Shown here: piece by piece, positions 1 through 10,254 of the stretch
How positions within the stretch are numbered: the stretch's first letter is position 1
How the letters are laid out: every line of letters starts with the position of its first letter
NCBI RefSeq assembly: GCF_016097555.1
Contig: NC_054704.1
Location: forward strand, 27,664,795-27,728,794
Direction: 5' to 3'
Length of the DNA: 64,000 nucleotides
Origin: Gigantopelta aegis
Lineage: Eukaryota; Mollusca; Gastropoda; Neomphalida; Peltospiridae
Notes under the pieces: model-generated
The model's input: only the letters and a program-made list of their open reading frames with translations
What the model was told of the DNA's origin: nothing
The model's database searches: none
Program-made: the position numbers and the translations under genes

Positions 1-3000
1 TGTCCTGTCTGTACCGTATAAAATATCCCTTGCTGCTATTAAAACATATAGAGAGCTTCCTCTATGACTAAATATCAGAAATATCAAATGTTTGTTAGTT
101 AAATAGTCGACAATTAATAAACTAACGAAACAAATTATCTCCACTGGTTAATTACTATAATCTGTGGATCTAACAGCACCCCGTTGGAGCTCATGTCCAG
201 TGGACCTTTCATTCGACCAATCAAAACCTTACTTGCAAAATCATGCCAGTGATTTGAAAAGAATTAAAAAACATTCGGGATTAAGACAAGGGTATACGAA
301 ATGATTCGGGTGAATTATTACGAAGTATGCCGGAAACTAATTTCAATATACAATTTTATATAAAATTCGTTTCAAGACGAAACAAAACTGTGATGATATA
401 GCTATAACATCTGTTGATACTAGTATACAATCCAGTGTTTATTACTGTACTTTTCCCCCTGTTTTTTAATGTTGAAATAGACCAACAAGTTCGCCTATTG
501 CATAAATAGTCTCGCTCGATATTTTTTGAATTTGTATGCTCCCGAATAAAGCTATAAAAAACGAAGTGTAATTGGTCAATATTTAAATTGTTATTTATAG
601 ATGAAATGTCACCTGGACATGGGAGTCCACGAAATTCTGTAAGATCTACTGGTAGACCAGTAGAGCTAATTTTAATTAGATTGAACTTTGCACCGATGGT
701 AATGTGCATTTTATCTGAATATATTTTAAAGATAAATTTTATATTTTAACAATACCTTTGTGACTCTACTTTCAGATTTTACAGCACTGAATTACACAGG
801 AAAAGAGTTTCTGATCCCAGTCAGAGGAAATAGTCTCCTTTATATCCTTCTGTCATCTGAACATAACGCCAATGTAACAATAATGGATAATTATAATTCT
901 AAACAAAAGAATTATTCTGTTGTGGCTGGGACATCAGTTACAATTGACTGGAAGTATACTAGTGACAAGATAGATAAACAAACTGTTTTGAATTATGACA
1001 ATATATTAGTTAAAACTGAATGGAGTAATAGTGGTAGCAATAAACTGTCACTACATATTGTATCATCCTCTGCAATTAACGTGTATGCTCTTAACAGAAG
1101 ATCGCGTTCTTCAGATGGGTACCGAGTGCTACCATTTCAGGCATTATCTACAGAATATATAGCCGTTTCGTACACCTCTGGCGATTGCTGTATACTGGCG
1201 TCGGCTGTATACAGTGATACAAATATTAAAATCCAGTTTAGAGTCAATATTGGTGGTGAGCGTTCTACTGTTATCTCAAATGCTTTTGAACAGACGTATA
1301 CGCTGAATCGGTTCGAAGTCATTCGAATCAGATGTAATCGCGATTTAACAGGGACACTCGTCACCAGCAATAAACGAATCTCAGTGGTATCTAGAGGCGT
1401 GGGAACATTTGAAGAAATGCTGCCTCCTACGGAAACGTTTGGGAACAGGTTTGTTCTGCCTGGTCTTAAAACGAAAGATACAAAGGCCGTTTATCGTATC
1501 ATTGCTAAGGAGAACGGTACAAATATCTTTGGTGGCACTCGACTAAACAAGACCATAGATAGGGGTGATTCCATCAAGATAGATGTTACTGATCCTCTGT
1601 GTATTAATTCTAACAGACCAGTCATGGCTGTCTTGATCGCTGTCTATAAAAGAAATGCATTTTTCCTGTCGCTTGTGCCATCTACAAGTCAATATAGCAG
1701 CAAGATATTTGTTCAGTTTAATTTATCCATTTATTATGACTCATTCGAATCGTACATTACGATTTCAGCACGCAAGAATGAAACATCCAGATTAAGTCAA
1801 ATCACTGGTTCTAAAAATGTTGTTGCCATCGAATCTAGCGACTACGCGGTGGTTACAGCGAATCTAACATCAAATGTTCTGACTCTCATTGGTGAATTAA
1901 ACACTCCTCTTGGAATTATAATATACGGACGACAAAAGATTAAACACGATATAACTGGATTCGGATTTCCCTTGGGAATGGAGTTTGGTGAGTTTTGCTT
2001 AAAGAATAATTCACCGTTATCTTAAAATATGTTTAACGTTTTTGTAGTCTCTAGCATTTATGATGTACACGCACGCACACACGCACACGCACATTTTTAA
2101 CTGAATGTGGTATTCCACTCGTTCGTATTTATAAACGTCATACTCATAGTCTGGATAGAGAAATCTATTGGCACCGTGGCTACAAATTGTTTTACCTGGT
2201 GGGTGTAGGAAAGATACTTATATTACTCCCTGTGCACAAGTAATGAGTCAATGAGACAAGGAAGCCCGCTCTACATAAGCTACTGTTACCAATTAGTAAT
2301 ATTAGGTATTCTAGACGCTTTTGCAATACATTACATTACATCGTTGTATTAAAATGGGAAATAGTCTGGTATTTTTACAAACTGAGTATGGATTCTATAT
2401 TAACCTATCTTAGGCAGTCATCCACCCACAGAGCAATGTCGCTCCCTCCCCCAAAAAACCCACAAAAACAACAACGTTTTAAATAGAAATATATTTTGAT
2501 TTTGGTCAAAAACTTGGGGGAGGAAAGGCGGTATAGAGACCTTAAAATATTTTACATAATACTCAAGCCCGTGGGTGAAACTATTGCGATAATGTCAGTT
2601 TGTTTAATGAAGTAGATGTTTTCTGTATTGAATTATTCAAAACATTGATGATTGCCTGTACAGTGCATCGTTGAGTACTAGTTCGAATGGGAAATAATGT
2701 GGTATTTTTACAAATGAGATGATTCTACGACCAATCTTAGGGAGATACCTACTGACTGACCTATATCTCCTTACCAATAAGCAAATTATAAAACGTTTAA
2801 CATATAGGGATGTACATTTTGATTTTGTTTAGAAAGTGGGATGCAGGGGCGGTACAGTGATAATAAAATATTTAATATCTCAAACCCGTAGAAGAAATTA
2901 TTCAGATAAAATCAATTTTGTATTTAATTAAAGCTGCAGTTCTTGGAATATTTTTATTATTTAAGCATTTAGAATAGATGACCCAGGTCTGTTTGGTACA

Positions 3001-6000
3001 TAAAAGGTCCACCACATCGCTATAGTTTCGCAATGCTAGCTTATCTATATTATCTAGGTCAACTACAAACGCAATGGCCAGCTTTGTTTTTCTTCATTTA
3101 GCGGAACGCCAGTAGAACTGGGACTTTACGTGATTTGCGCAGGCGCTGAGCTTCTCATTTGATTTTGAACAAATTTAACTGTCTTGATTGAGGGGTCGTC
3201 TCATATCTCCAAAACATATTTATATCCACAGAGGTATGGTACCACGCCTTTCCAGGGGTTGGTGCCTTGAAATGTTGACAGTGGGCAGCTGTTGGCATAC
3301 GCGTTACATGTAAGGGGGTGTTACTAATTACATAACGCTCTACGGGTAGAGGAAGAGGGTGTTGTGTTCGATTTACGTAAAAAAAATTAAGACTATATGT
3401 TATTTTTATTCATTACTTAGAACTAAAAAGATGTCTTTTGGAAATGCGCGGTCAGTCTAGGATCGATCACCATCAGCGTGTATATATAAGGTCGTGGTAT
3501 GTGATATCCTGTCTGTGGGATGGTACATATAAACGATCCCTTGCTAAAAAAAAATGTAGCGGGTTTCCAAGGTACGTGTGCAGGGATTTCAGCGGGATTG
3601 GGGTTATAGACTGTGCTGAGCGAAGTTTATATTGGGCCATGCTCCCCCAGAAAATACACTTCAATTTTGTTAAGCTTGGGCACGTAAGGGTTTCGACCTC
3701 TAATACCCCCCCCCCCCCCCCCTGCACATGCACCCGATTCCTCTCTAAGATTATATGTTAAAATTACCAAATGTTAGACATCCAACAGCAGATGGAAGGA
3801 AGGATAGGATATGTTTTATTTAACGACGCACTCAACACATTTTATTTACGGTTATATGGCGTCGGATGATTATTCAATCAATATGCTCTAACATTGATGT
3901 CGTTAAACAAAAAACATATAACTTTAGCCTTTCCAAACGAAAGAATATTTATTTGAATTTGTCGATTTTAACACACGTAAAATTAAGAAGTGAAAACGTT
4001 CCTTGTCTACTTTAGTATACAAACTAAACTTTGCAAGTTCTGCTAACACTTTATAAAATATTAATGCTGAAATAGGAAGGTACGATTGTCGATAATACGT
4101 TGTCAAGATCAAACCGGTTTTAATGAAAGACCTTAGTACCGTACCCTCCGCTGAACGTTATTCGTACAGTGGAAGATTTCTCTTTTAATTTTTTGAGACG
4201 AACCCTACCATTTGAAATCGGCAAACGCACGTATTAACTGAAACTGACAACAGGCTGTCGTTTGTGCTTTGCCGAGCTATGGCGGCACAGGCGACGAATC
4301 GAGTGTATACTTTTGACGATCTCCGTTCATAGCCAACACACACGAGTTTTTTAAAAGTGCATTTGAGCTTGTATTTCATATTTGTACATGATGTTATAAT
4401 ATGGTAACCAGAAACGGTAACTTTAAATACATGTATTCTAGACCAATTAATGCTTGAGCAACCACTGTCACAACAACGCCAGATGTATGGACAGCTTCTA
4501 CAGATACACATGCCTGAAACCTTAGTGGTATAGGGGCATGTAAAAATACTCAAAGTACAGCTACAGCTGTAACTGCAGTGGCAACGTTTCTGTGAGACGC
4601 GTGAGTTGAGTTTGATAGTGACTGCGTACTTCTTCTTTCATTCGTTTTGATTTGATTTTTGTCTAAGCTCCAGATTCTGTATGGATGCTATTTCTAGCTG
4701 GACTTGACATGGCGAGCTGCAAAAGATTTTTCATTATTTTATCATTTATACAGATCATTTTGTACTTAAAAAGCAAGCAGCTATATTAACTAATGTTCCG
4801 GTATAGCACCCTTATACAGGGTATTGTGCTCACTAACGTTGTAGGGTGTATACTACCAAATCAAATCCCATAGACGACAATAGTAACATGTGTGGCTAAA
4901 ACTCCTACCTGCAGCGTATCAGTCAACATAAACACCACGGATATAAATACTACCACCCCTCACCCTTAAAGTGAATCAGAAAAAATTGGGGAATGAAGCT
5001 TCTCATTTCAGAAATAACGTGTAGCGTCTATGACTGCCCTAGTTCCGCACAAAATTTTAGTACTTTGTTTTTTACAGGTGCCCCAAACATGTTTCAATCA
5101 CAAGCCTACTTGGCACAGTGGTACTAGATGAAATAAAATTGCATACGTTTTTTGCCCAGAAGAAGCTTTCTATTTACAACCAACACACTCTTATCACCAA
5201 TCACAGAACTTGTGGTGTTAACTTCTTTATCAATAGTTCGGTGCACGTCGAACTTTGACCCAGCCGGAAGTTCGGAATCAGTCTTTGTTTACCTTCATGA
5301 CTTGATGATTTGGCATTTACGTTTATGATTGACATGAACTGGGTTTGTATTTAAGTACCAGGGCCTCATCCCGTGAAAGTCACGTAGCTGAGGTTAATTG
5401 TAGTCTTTTGGATGGCACACGTGTACTTTACAGCTGTTCCACAAAACAATCTTGGTAGTCGTAAGTGGGATTAAGGATTAATATTTTCCTTGCGAAGAAG
5501 TGCGAATTAGTTACATAATACATTGGCTACTAATTATTCGGAACATCTTGGATGTATTCATTGGCATCGGACATCCACAAAACAACTGCTTATTTTTTTA
5601 TCGAATGCTGAGGGGTTTTTTTAAAAAGTATTATGTGTATATTAATTCCTTTTTTTACACGAAAAGTTTATTTCCTTCTTAGAAAATAATCAAATCATTA
5701 TCTAACTGCAATGTGACATCTACGTTAGTAGCTTATAACTGCCTGGTACCAATTCTAAATTTTCACCGTAATTTACGACGACAGAGAGCTACGCAGCAAC
5801 AGTAGGTATTTACAACGATAGAAGTGCCAAGACTGCTCGAGAAACGAGGCCCAGGTTTAATTCAGTAGAGGCCCCTGGACTCGGTCACTAATGTTACAGA
5901 GGTTGAGCTGGCAGGGATGGGTGGGTGGGTCATGCCTGAACCTTTTAAGGATAGTGACAGCTTAATAGGTTAGCTATTCACATTCTCAGTAGAACGGTGT

Positions 6001-7721
6001 GGAGAATCGTTTCTCACCAGTGGCTAACCATCAGCCTTTGTCCTCGACAGAGAACCCAAACAGCCGAGAACTGTGTTCAGGACATCGTGCTCAACCTTAT
6101 ATTTAATAGAGTGTTAAATGCCTTCTGTGTACACTTTGAGTTGGGATTAAAAACAAAGACCAAGTCCAATTTTTATTTTTATTCTCTAAATAGACTCAAT
6201 TTCTATGGGTACATCAAGGGCAAGAGGTAAAACAACATTTCACATACATGCTTGTACTGTTCAAAATAATCAAATGTCAAATGCAAATTCCAGCAGATTT
6301 GGTTTCTTTTACTCTTGTGCCGATATTATCAAACTACTGTCCTAACTGGAAATTATGTATCAGCTGTCATTACTTTATCTACACGGCGACCCAGTTTGAG
6401 ACAGGCCAATTTGAATAAGATGTACAAAACCATACATCTAACAAGCTTTTTTTAAATGAATATGTATTAACCTACTTTTTCTTCAATTTTTTTTCCAGCT
6501 CTTGTGGTTGATCCATCTCCAATCACAAATAACTACCGGACATTAGACAAAAGTAAATTGACTATGACAGATAATGAAAATGTTGATGCCACAAACACAG
6601 TCGAATCTGATGTAGGCATTACAGATGCAATTTTAAACACTTCAGGTGACGAAACGGATACGGTTTTTACAGATCAAGCTGATTCAACATTGGCGTTCAG
6701 TGCTATGAGTTCCGTGGACAAACCTCCATACTACATTCTAAGTGATGTGCAAATGTCAGTGAGCGCTACATCTTTCATGGACATATCTCCACACATAGAA
6801 CCTGTCTCCGCACTGTCCATCATGGACTCCATGCATCAGTATAATGACGGAACAATACCAGCTAGCTTTACCGATGTCACAGATATAACTCCTGGAATAG
6901 ATAGTGTATACAACTGGCCCGATAGCATGTATAGAACTCCACAAACAGACAGTGATGACGTCATACTGCAGACAAGCATCACTGAGTTCTCACAGCAGCT
7001 TGAACAGAGTCCTGTACAGGACCCTACAGAATCAAACAATAGGCCACCTGGCGTTACTAGTCTCATGGCTTCAACTCCACAGACAGACAGTGATGACGTC
7101 ATGCTGCAGACAAGCATCACTGAGTTATCACAGCAGCTTGAACCGAGCCCTGTACAGGACCCTGCAGAATCAAACAAGAGGCCACCTAGCGTTACTAGTC
7201 TCATGGTTTCAACTCCACAGACAGAGAGTGATGACGCCATGCTGCAGACACGCATCACTGAGTTCTCACAGCAGCTGGAGCCGAGTCCTATACAGGACTC
7301 TACAGAGTGGAACACGCCACCTCTCAACTCTGAACAAGGATGTTTGGCTTCACTGTCTGTAGTTCCATCTTTTGGCTCAGAATTTCCAACGCCATGGACT
7401 TCGACCACTACTCTTCCTGGGAGCTCGACGACTCGTGTCTGCAGATGTTCTTGTCGTGGACAAGGAACACAGACGAAGGAGTCCGCGTCACAGTATGCAG
7501 AACAGACGAGGAAGAATCTGACCGTAGAAAAGGCTACTCTGAGAAAGACGATGGGTAAACGCGTCACTGTGAAAGATGGCCGACCTTCCGCACATGCTAT
7601 AGGGTGGATTGCTATTCTGATCGTCCTTGTTCCTGTGGCTTTCTTTGTAATTTCAGACGTCTTCTCTCTCTGTATACATATTCGTGAACTCTACGTTGGA
7701 ACAGAAAACAACTCACCGTAA
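1..7721 (+). CDS. IgGFc-binding-domain type I membrane protein, copy 1 (5' partial)
   Basis: This is a three-exon gene whose first exon is cut by the window edge. Exon 1 is visible only as 1-15 (end of the signal peptide, donor GTATAA at 16). Exon 2 is 776-1987 and exon 3 is 6499-7721. All junctions are phase 1, and exons 2 and 3 join in frame (GGAATGGAGTTTG / CTCTTGTGG). The protein would run signal peptide, IgGFc-binding-type domain, Ser/Thr/Pro-rich stalk with three 46-residue repeats, CRCSC cluster, one membrane helix and a short tail. If exon 1 is as long as in copy 2, the product is about 832 residues. The family is seen in mucus and adhesion proteins such as FCGBP; a receptor or adhesion role at the cell surface is my inference. 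It is a tandem paralogue (or allele) of the gene at 10191-16320. Possible poly(A) signals lie only beyond the N gap, for example near 8516. Confidence 0.82.
776..1987 (+). CDS. Exon 2 of copy 1: IgGFc-binding-type domain
   Basis: The exon starts after the acceptor CTACTTTCAG (ends 775) and stops before the strong donor GTGAGT at 1988. It is 1212 nt, phase 1 to phase 1. Family signatures are visible in order: NVYALN, a Ser-Asp-Gly then VLPFQALSTEYIAVSY block, DTNIKIQF, DLTGTLVTSNKRISV, MLPPTETFGNRFVLPGL, YRIIAKENGTNI, and a GFGFPLGM end. These match the N-terminal domain of FCGBP-like proteins. The Cys-Asp-His tract that usually precedes the LPP motif is missing (SRGVGTFEEMLPP instead). Upstream residues (about 90) form another beta-rich stretch with several N-x-S/T sites. 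A GTG at 760 is in frame but lies in the intron, so it is not the start. If the donor at 1988 is not used, the frame runs 12 more codons to a stop at 2023-2025. Confidence 0.88.
2351..2950 (+). repeat. Diverged tandem duplication inside intron 2 (copy 1)
   Basis: Two related units lie about 340 bp apart, at roughly 2351-2640 and 2690-2950. Both carry GGGAAATA..TGGTATTTTTACAAA near the start, TATTTTGATTTTG in the middle and CTCAA(G/A)CCCGT.G near the end. They are far more diverged from each other than the two gene copies are, so this duplication is older. No reading frame is kept. A short CA/CACG run lies just upstream (about 2066-2092). Confidence 0.6.
3441..3919 (+). mobile_element. Composite tRNA-derived SINE in intron 2 of copy 1
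   Basis: The tRNA-like end (GCGCGGTC..TCTAGGATCGATC) is first, then the body motifs GTGGTATGTGATATCCTGTCTGTGGGATGG and AAACGATCCCTTGCT, then the end block TTAGACATCCAACAGC and GTCGTTAAACAAA. About 170 bp of unrelated sequence with a C-run sits at 3570-3740. A piece of a second SINE in reverse (TTTATTTAACGACGCACTCAACACA, 3795-3868) splits the 3' part. The same composite is at 13716-14186, so all insertions predate the gene duplication. Confidence 0.75.
4451..4543 (+). pseudogene. Dead EGF-like domain exon in intron 2 of copy 1
   Basis: In one frame the sequence reads C-L-S-N-H-C-H-N-N-A-R-C, then M-D-S-F-Y-R-Y-T-C, then P, a stop, W-Y-R-G-M and a second stop where the last Cys should be. This is the spacing and residue choice of an EGF-like repeat (C-x4-C-x5-C-x8-C, then P.WY.G). 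Upstream, TTCTAG at 4435-4440 could be the former acceptor, and ACCAATTAATGC looks like a damaged Asp-Ile-Asn-Glu-Cys start with a stop in place of Glu. It lies in a block of about 1.6 kb (about 4003-5590) that is missing from copy 2. The call rests on motif spacing read by eye. Confidence 0.5.
4544..6498. other. Remainder of intron 2, copy 1
   Basis: No exon is evident. The part up to about 5590 has no counterpart in copy 2; from about 5590 to the acceptor at 6498 the two copies are collinear, with small differences only. The acceptor tract is a long T-run ending TTTTTTTTCCAG. Confidence 0.6.
6499..7721 (+). CDS. Exon 3 of copy 1: repeat stalk, Cys cluster, membrane helix
   Basis: The exon begins after TTTTTTTTCCAG (ends 6498), phase 1, and ends at a TAA (7719-7721). 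Its product starts ALVVDPSPITNNYR, then is acidic and rich in Ser, Thr, Pro and Asp. Three 46-residue repeats begin at 6936, 7074 and 7212. After them come a Thr/Pro stretch, the cluster VCRCSC, a basic segment (TVKDGRPSAHAIGW) and a hydrophobic helix (about 7596-7664). An 18-residue tail ends YVGTENNSP. The Cys cluster followed by a basic D-x-R-P-S-A motif just before the helix is a layout I recall from other predicted molluscan membrane proteins. Confidence 0.85.
6936..7319 (+). repeat. Coding minisatellite, 138-bp unit, about 2.8 copies
   Basis: Units start at 6936, 7074 and 7212, each encoding TPQT(D/E)SDD..LQT.ITE.SQQLE.SP.QD and a variable second half; the third unit is cut short. The period is a multiple of three, so copy changes keep the frame. 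The paralogue has one unit fewer (15673-15918). Confidence 0.9.
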
Positions 7722-8059
7722 CCATAGTCAAAGATGCACGCAGGTTTACTTGATTACAAATGTTCAATTCTGTGAAATGATACACACTATGTGTTCTTCC
7801 TTTGTTAAACAAAACCCCCGAAATTTAATGTTACAGATGAAAATAATACTCGCGTTTTCCTTTTTGGTATTCAGCATTTGTGATGAAGCAAATGTGTATG
7901 AAATCTTATCCTTCGCTTCGATAGTCTCCTTGCAAAAGACCGATCAAAACACTGCAGAACCTGGATGTATTGGGAATTGCTCAAAATACCACATGCAAGA
8001 AATGTTATGGCTAATAACATATATTAGTAATATACAGCATGTAAAATTACACAGATATA
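7722..8059 (+). other. 3' flank of copy 1, collinear with 16321-16658
   Basis: This is probably 3' UTR. It aligns base for base with the 3' flank of copy 2 right up to the N gap. No clear AATAAA signal lies inside it. Confidence 0.5.
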
Positions 8060-8259
8060 NNNNNNNNNNNNNNNNNNNNNNNNNNNNNNNNNNNNNNNNN
8101 NNNNNNNNNNNNNNNNNNNNNNNNNNNNNNNNNNNNNNNNNNNNNNNNNNNNNNNNNNNNNNNNNNNNNNNNNNNNNNNNNNNNNNNNNNNNNNNNNNNN
8201 NNNNNNNNNNNNNNNNNNNNNNNNNNNNNNNNNNNNNNNNNNNNNNNNNNNNNNNNNNN
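8060..8259. other. Assembly gap of 200 N
   Basis: Exactly 200 Ns, a placeholder length. The sequence to its left matches the end of copy 2's 3' flank; the sequence to its right (from 8260) does not continue that match. Confidence 0.99.
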
Positions 8260-8910
8260 ATTTGATATTCGATCCTTATCAACAACAAAAAAAGTACATT
8301 TAACAATAATGCATCAGCAAATAAAAATATTTAGCAATAGTTTTTCAGTCTTTTAACATTTATCCATATTTACAGATAGTAATGTTGTTTTTCATATTTG
8401 AAATGTTCTTGTTTTGTTTTGGTTTTGTTTCGTTGTGTTTGTATATTTGGCGTGGGATAGTTTCTGTATATTTTATGTATCATGGAAGCTGTGGTCGTAT
8501 AACAGGATCCATGCAATAAAAACTTTAGGTATTATCTGACATATATATTTTTGGTTTCTGTGTTTTCAGATTTCTATTGTTTTTTTTTGCATGCAGTGGA
8601 ATTAGCGAATTATTTGTTATAATTTAAGTTTTACATTTTCATTTTCAAAAACAACATAGAGGTGCCCGAGATAAAATATAAATCGGCGACCATAAGAAAA
8701 ATACAAAACAACATCAAAAAAGCAAAACAGAACAATGAAAACAATCAAAAACACAGCATTATCCCAACACATCACCTAACCACCATGTTGTGATACATGT
8801 ATCTCATCATATTGTTATTAGATATTTGATATTTTCAGATAATCAGATAAGTAATCAACTAATATAACACCTTTCTCTCTCCGGTGAAAGAGGATAAAAT
8901 CCGAACTCGG

Positions 8911-9062
8911 TAATACACCAGTGTTTAGACGCATTTAGAAATGTAAGACTATAAGCTTTACGTGTAAGTAAGGAACTCTATGTTAGCAATATCCACACTC
9001 GTAAAACACCAGTGTTTAGAGGCATTTAGAAATATAAGATTCTAAGCTTTACGTGTGAGTAA
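8911..9062 (+). repeat. Two direct repeats of about 60 bp, period 90
   Basis: ACACCAGTGTTTAGACGCATT..GCTTTACGTGTAAGTAAG at 8911-8971 recurs with a few changes at 9001-9062. No function is apparent. Confidence 0.75.
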
Positions 9063-9633
9063 GTAAGCAAACTACTTGGTAGACAAATATAATCCATGAT
9101 TTCATAATCCAAATACAAATTCTAAATCATGCATTGATTCTTTTTTTGGTCGGTATATTTTCATTTGCACAAAGATTTAAGGGAATAAATACCGACGAAT
9201 TACTCTATTGTGTTTCAAAACTCACAAACAGTTACGATATCTTGTTATTTACATCACTGCTTTCAATCATAAATAATAAATATGATGCAGTATAAATACT
9301 GAGATCCACTTGTATAGCAGGTACTCGTGGTTCTCATCTCTGACACGAAAGCGCAATGAACTGTTTTCAGAAGGTAAGAGTAAAACGCATTGCAATAACA
9401 AATGTACATTAATGGCAGTTCAAGAAAGTCACAGGAGGCTTGTATCTGCCTTGTATTTATTTATGTTTAATGACGTACTTCATTTTATATTTATCTTTTT
9501 CAAATAATTTTATTTTCCTGAACAAAAGCTCACAAATTTTCACTTCTTGTAAAATAATTTAATGGAACCATAATATTAATAATACTAATGCAGGAAACAA
9601 AATTCCAAAGAGTTTTTGGCAACATATATTTTG

Positions 9634-9712
<79 letters not shown>
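9634..9712 (+). repeat. Microsatellite (AT)n then (TG)n
   Basis: An uninterrupted AT run (about 9634-9661) passes directly into a TG run (9662-9712). Confidence 0.95.
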
Positions 9713-9715
<3 letters not shown>

Positions 9716-10124
9716 CACATATATAGTTGTGCATACATGATGGGTTTTTGGTTTTAGATTGTGTGCTTCTTCGTCGCAATGTTAATTGAAGGAGGTGAGT
9801 GAAACATACAACAGGCGTCGGAAGCAGTGGATGGGTGCGGGGGTAATGGTTATCAACTCGGAAGATTATGCATTCACAATTGAACTTCAAATTAATATAT
9901 AATACCTCCTCCATGTTGCTAACATCTTCCGACGTCTACTAGCTAATATTCTTATTTTAGTCACAGTTTGTCCTAGTACAAATATTAACACGATCGGAAA
10001 TTCATGTGATACACAAAAAGTGATGCTATAATTATATATAAGTAATTGAAAGTAAGTATTATGTAAGTTTCCCATAGTATTCTGTTCAGTTTAGCATTTT
10101 CAATTATTCGTCCATACATGTTGT

Positions 10125-10190
10125 TATATATAATAATTTCGTAAACTATATGACACTGCATTTCAGTTGTGTGAATTTAACGTCGTTGAA
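10125..10190 (+). promoter_or_regulatory. Possible core promoter of copy 2
   Basis: TATATATAA at 10125-10133 lies about 60 bp upstream of the ATG at 10191, and TTTCAGTTG at 10161-10169 resembles an initiator. The spacing (about 40 bp) is longer than usual, and TTTCAG could equally be the acceptor of a 5' UTR intron. Confidence 0.3.
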
Positions 10191-10254
10191 ATGTGTACTA
10201 AAACGTCTATGGTGTTCCTGCTGCATCTTGTTTTCGTGCTGTCCTGTCTGTGCT
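10191..10254 (+). CDS. Exon 1 of copy 2: signal peptide
   Basis: 64 nt from ATG (10191): 21 codons plus one base. The product begins MCTKTSM, then a hydrophobic core VFLLHLVFVLSCLC, a typical signal peptide. The donor is GTATAA at 10255; the leftover T joins AT of exon 2 to make Tyr, giving CYFTALNYTG. The phase match with exon 2 and the preserved donor in copy 1 (position 16) support the call. It is too short for a usual ORF cutoff. Confidence 0.78.

Larger units (their letters stand above)
8260..10124. other. AT-rich spacer between the two gene copies
   Basis: No exon is recognised. It holds a 90-bp-period direct repeat (8911-9062), an AT/TG microsatellite (9634-9712), and the upstream region of copy 2. 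AATAAA-type signals at about 8320 and 8514 could serve copy 1 if the gap is short. Confidence 0.6.

Noticed and set aside
594..707. Open, exon-like segment in intron 1 of both copies (also 10846-10939), with ATTTATAG before it and ATG/GTAATG after it
   Set aside because: It would enter in phase 1 and leave in phase 0, which does not fit exon 2. It is open on both strands and conserved only because the whole region is duplicated.
4185..4553. Cys-rich 122-residue frame on the minus strand
   Set aside because: It lies opposite the dead EGF exon; the Cys codons arise largely from the complement of that segment. No start context, signal peptide or second copy.
7340..7567. Overlapping frames in exon 3 on both strands (also at 15641-16250)
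   Set aside because: Shadow frames of the repeat-rich coding exon; they shift with the 138-bp units and have no independent support.
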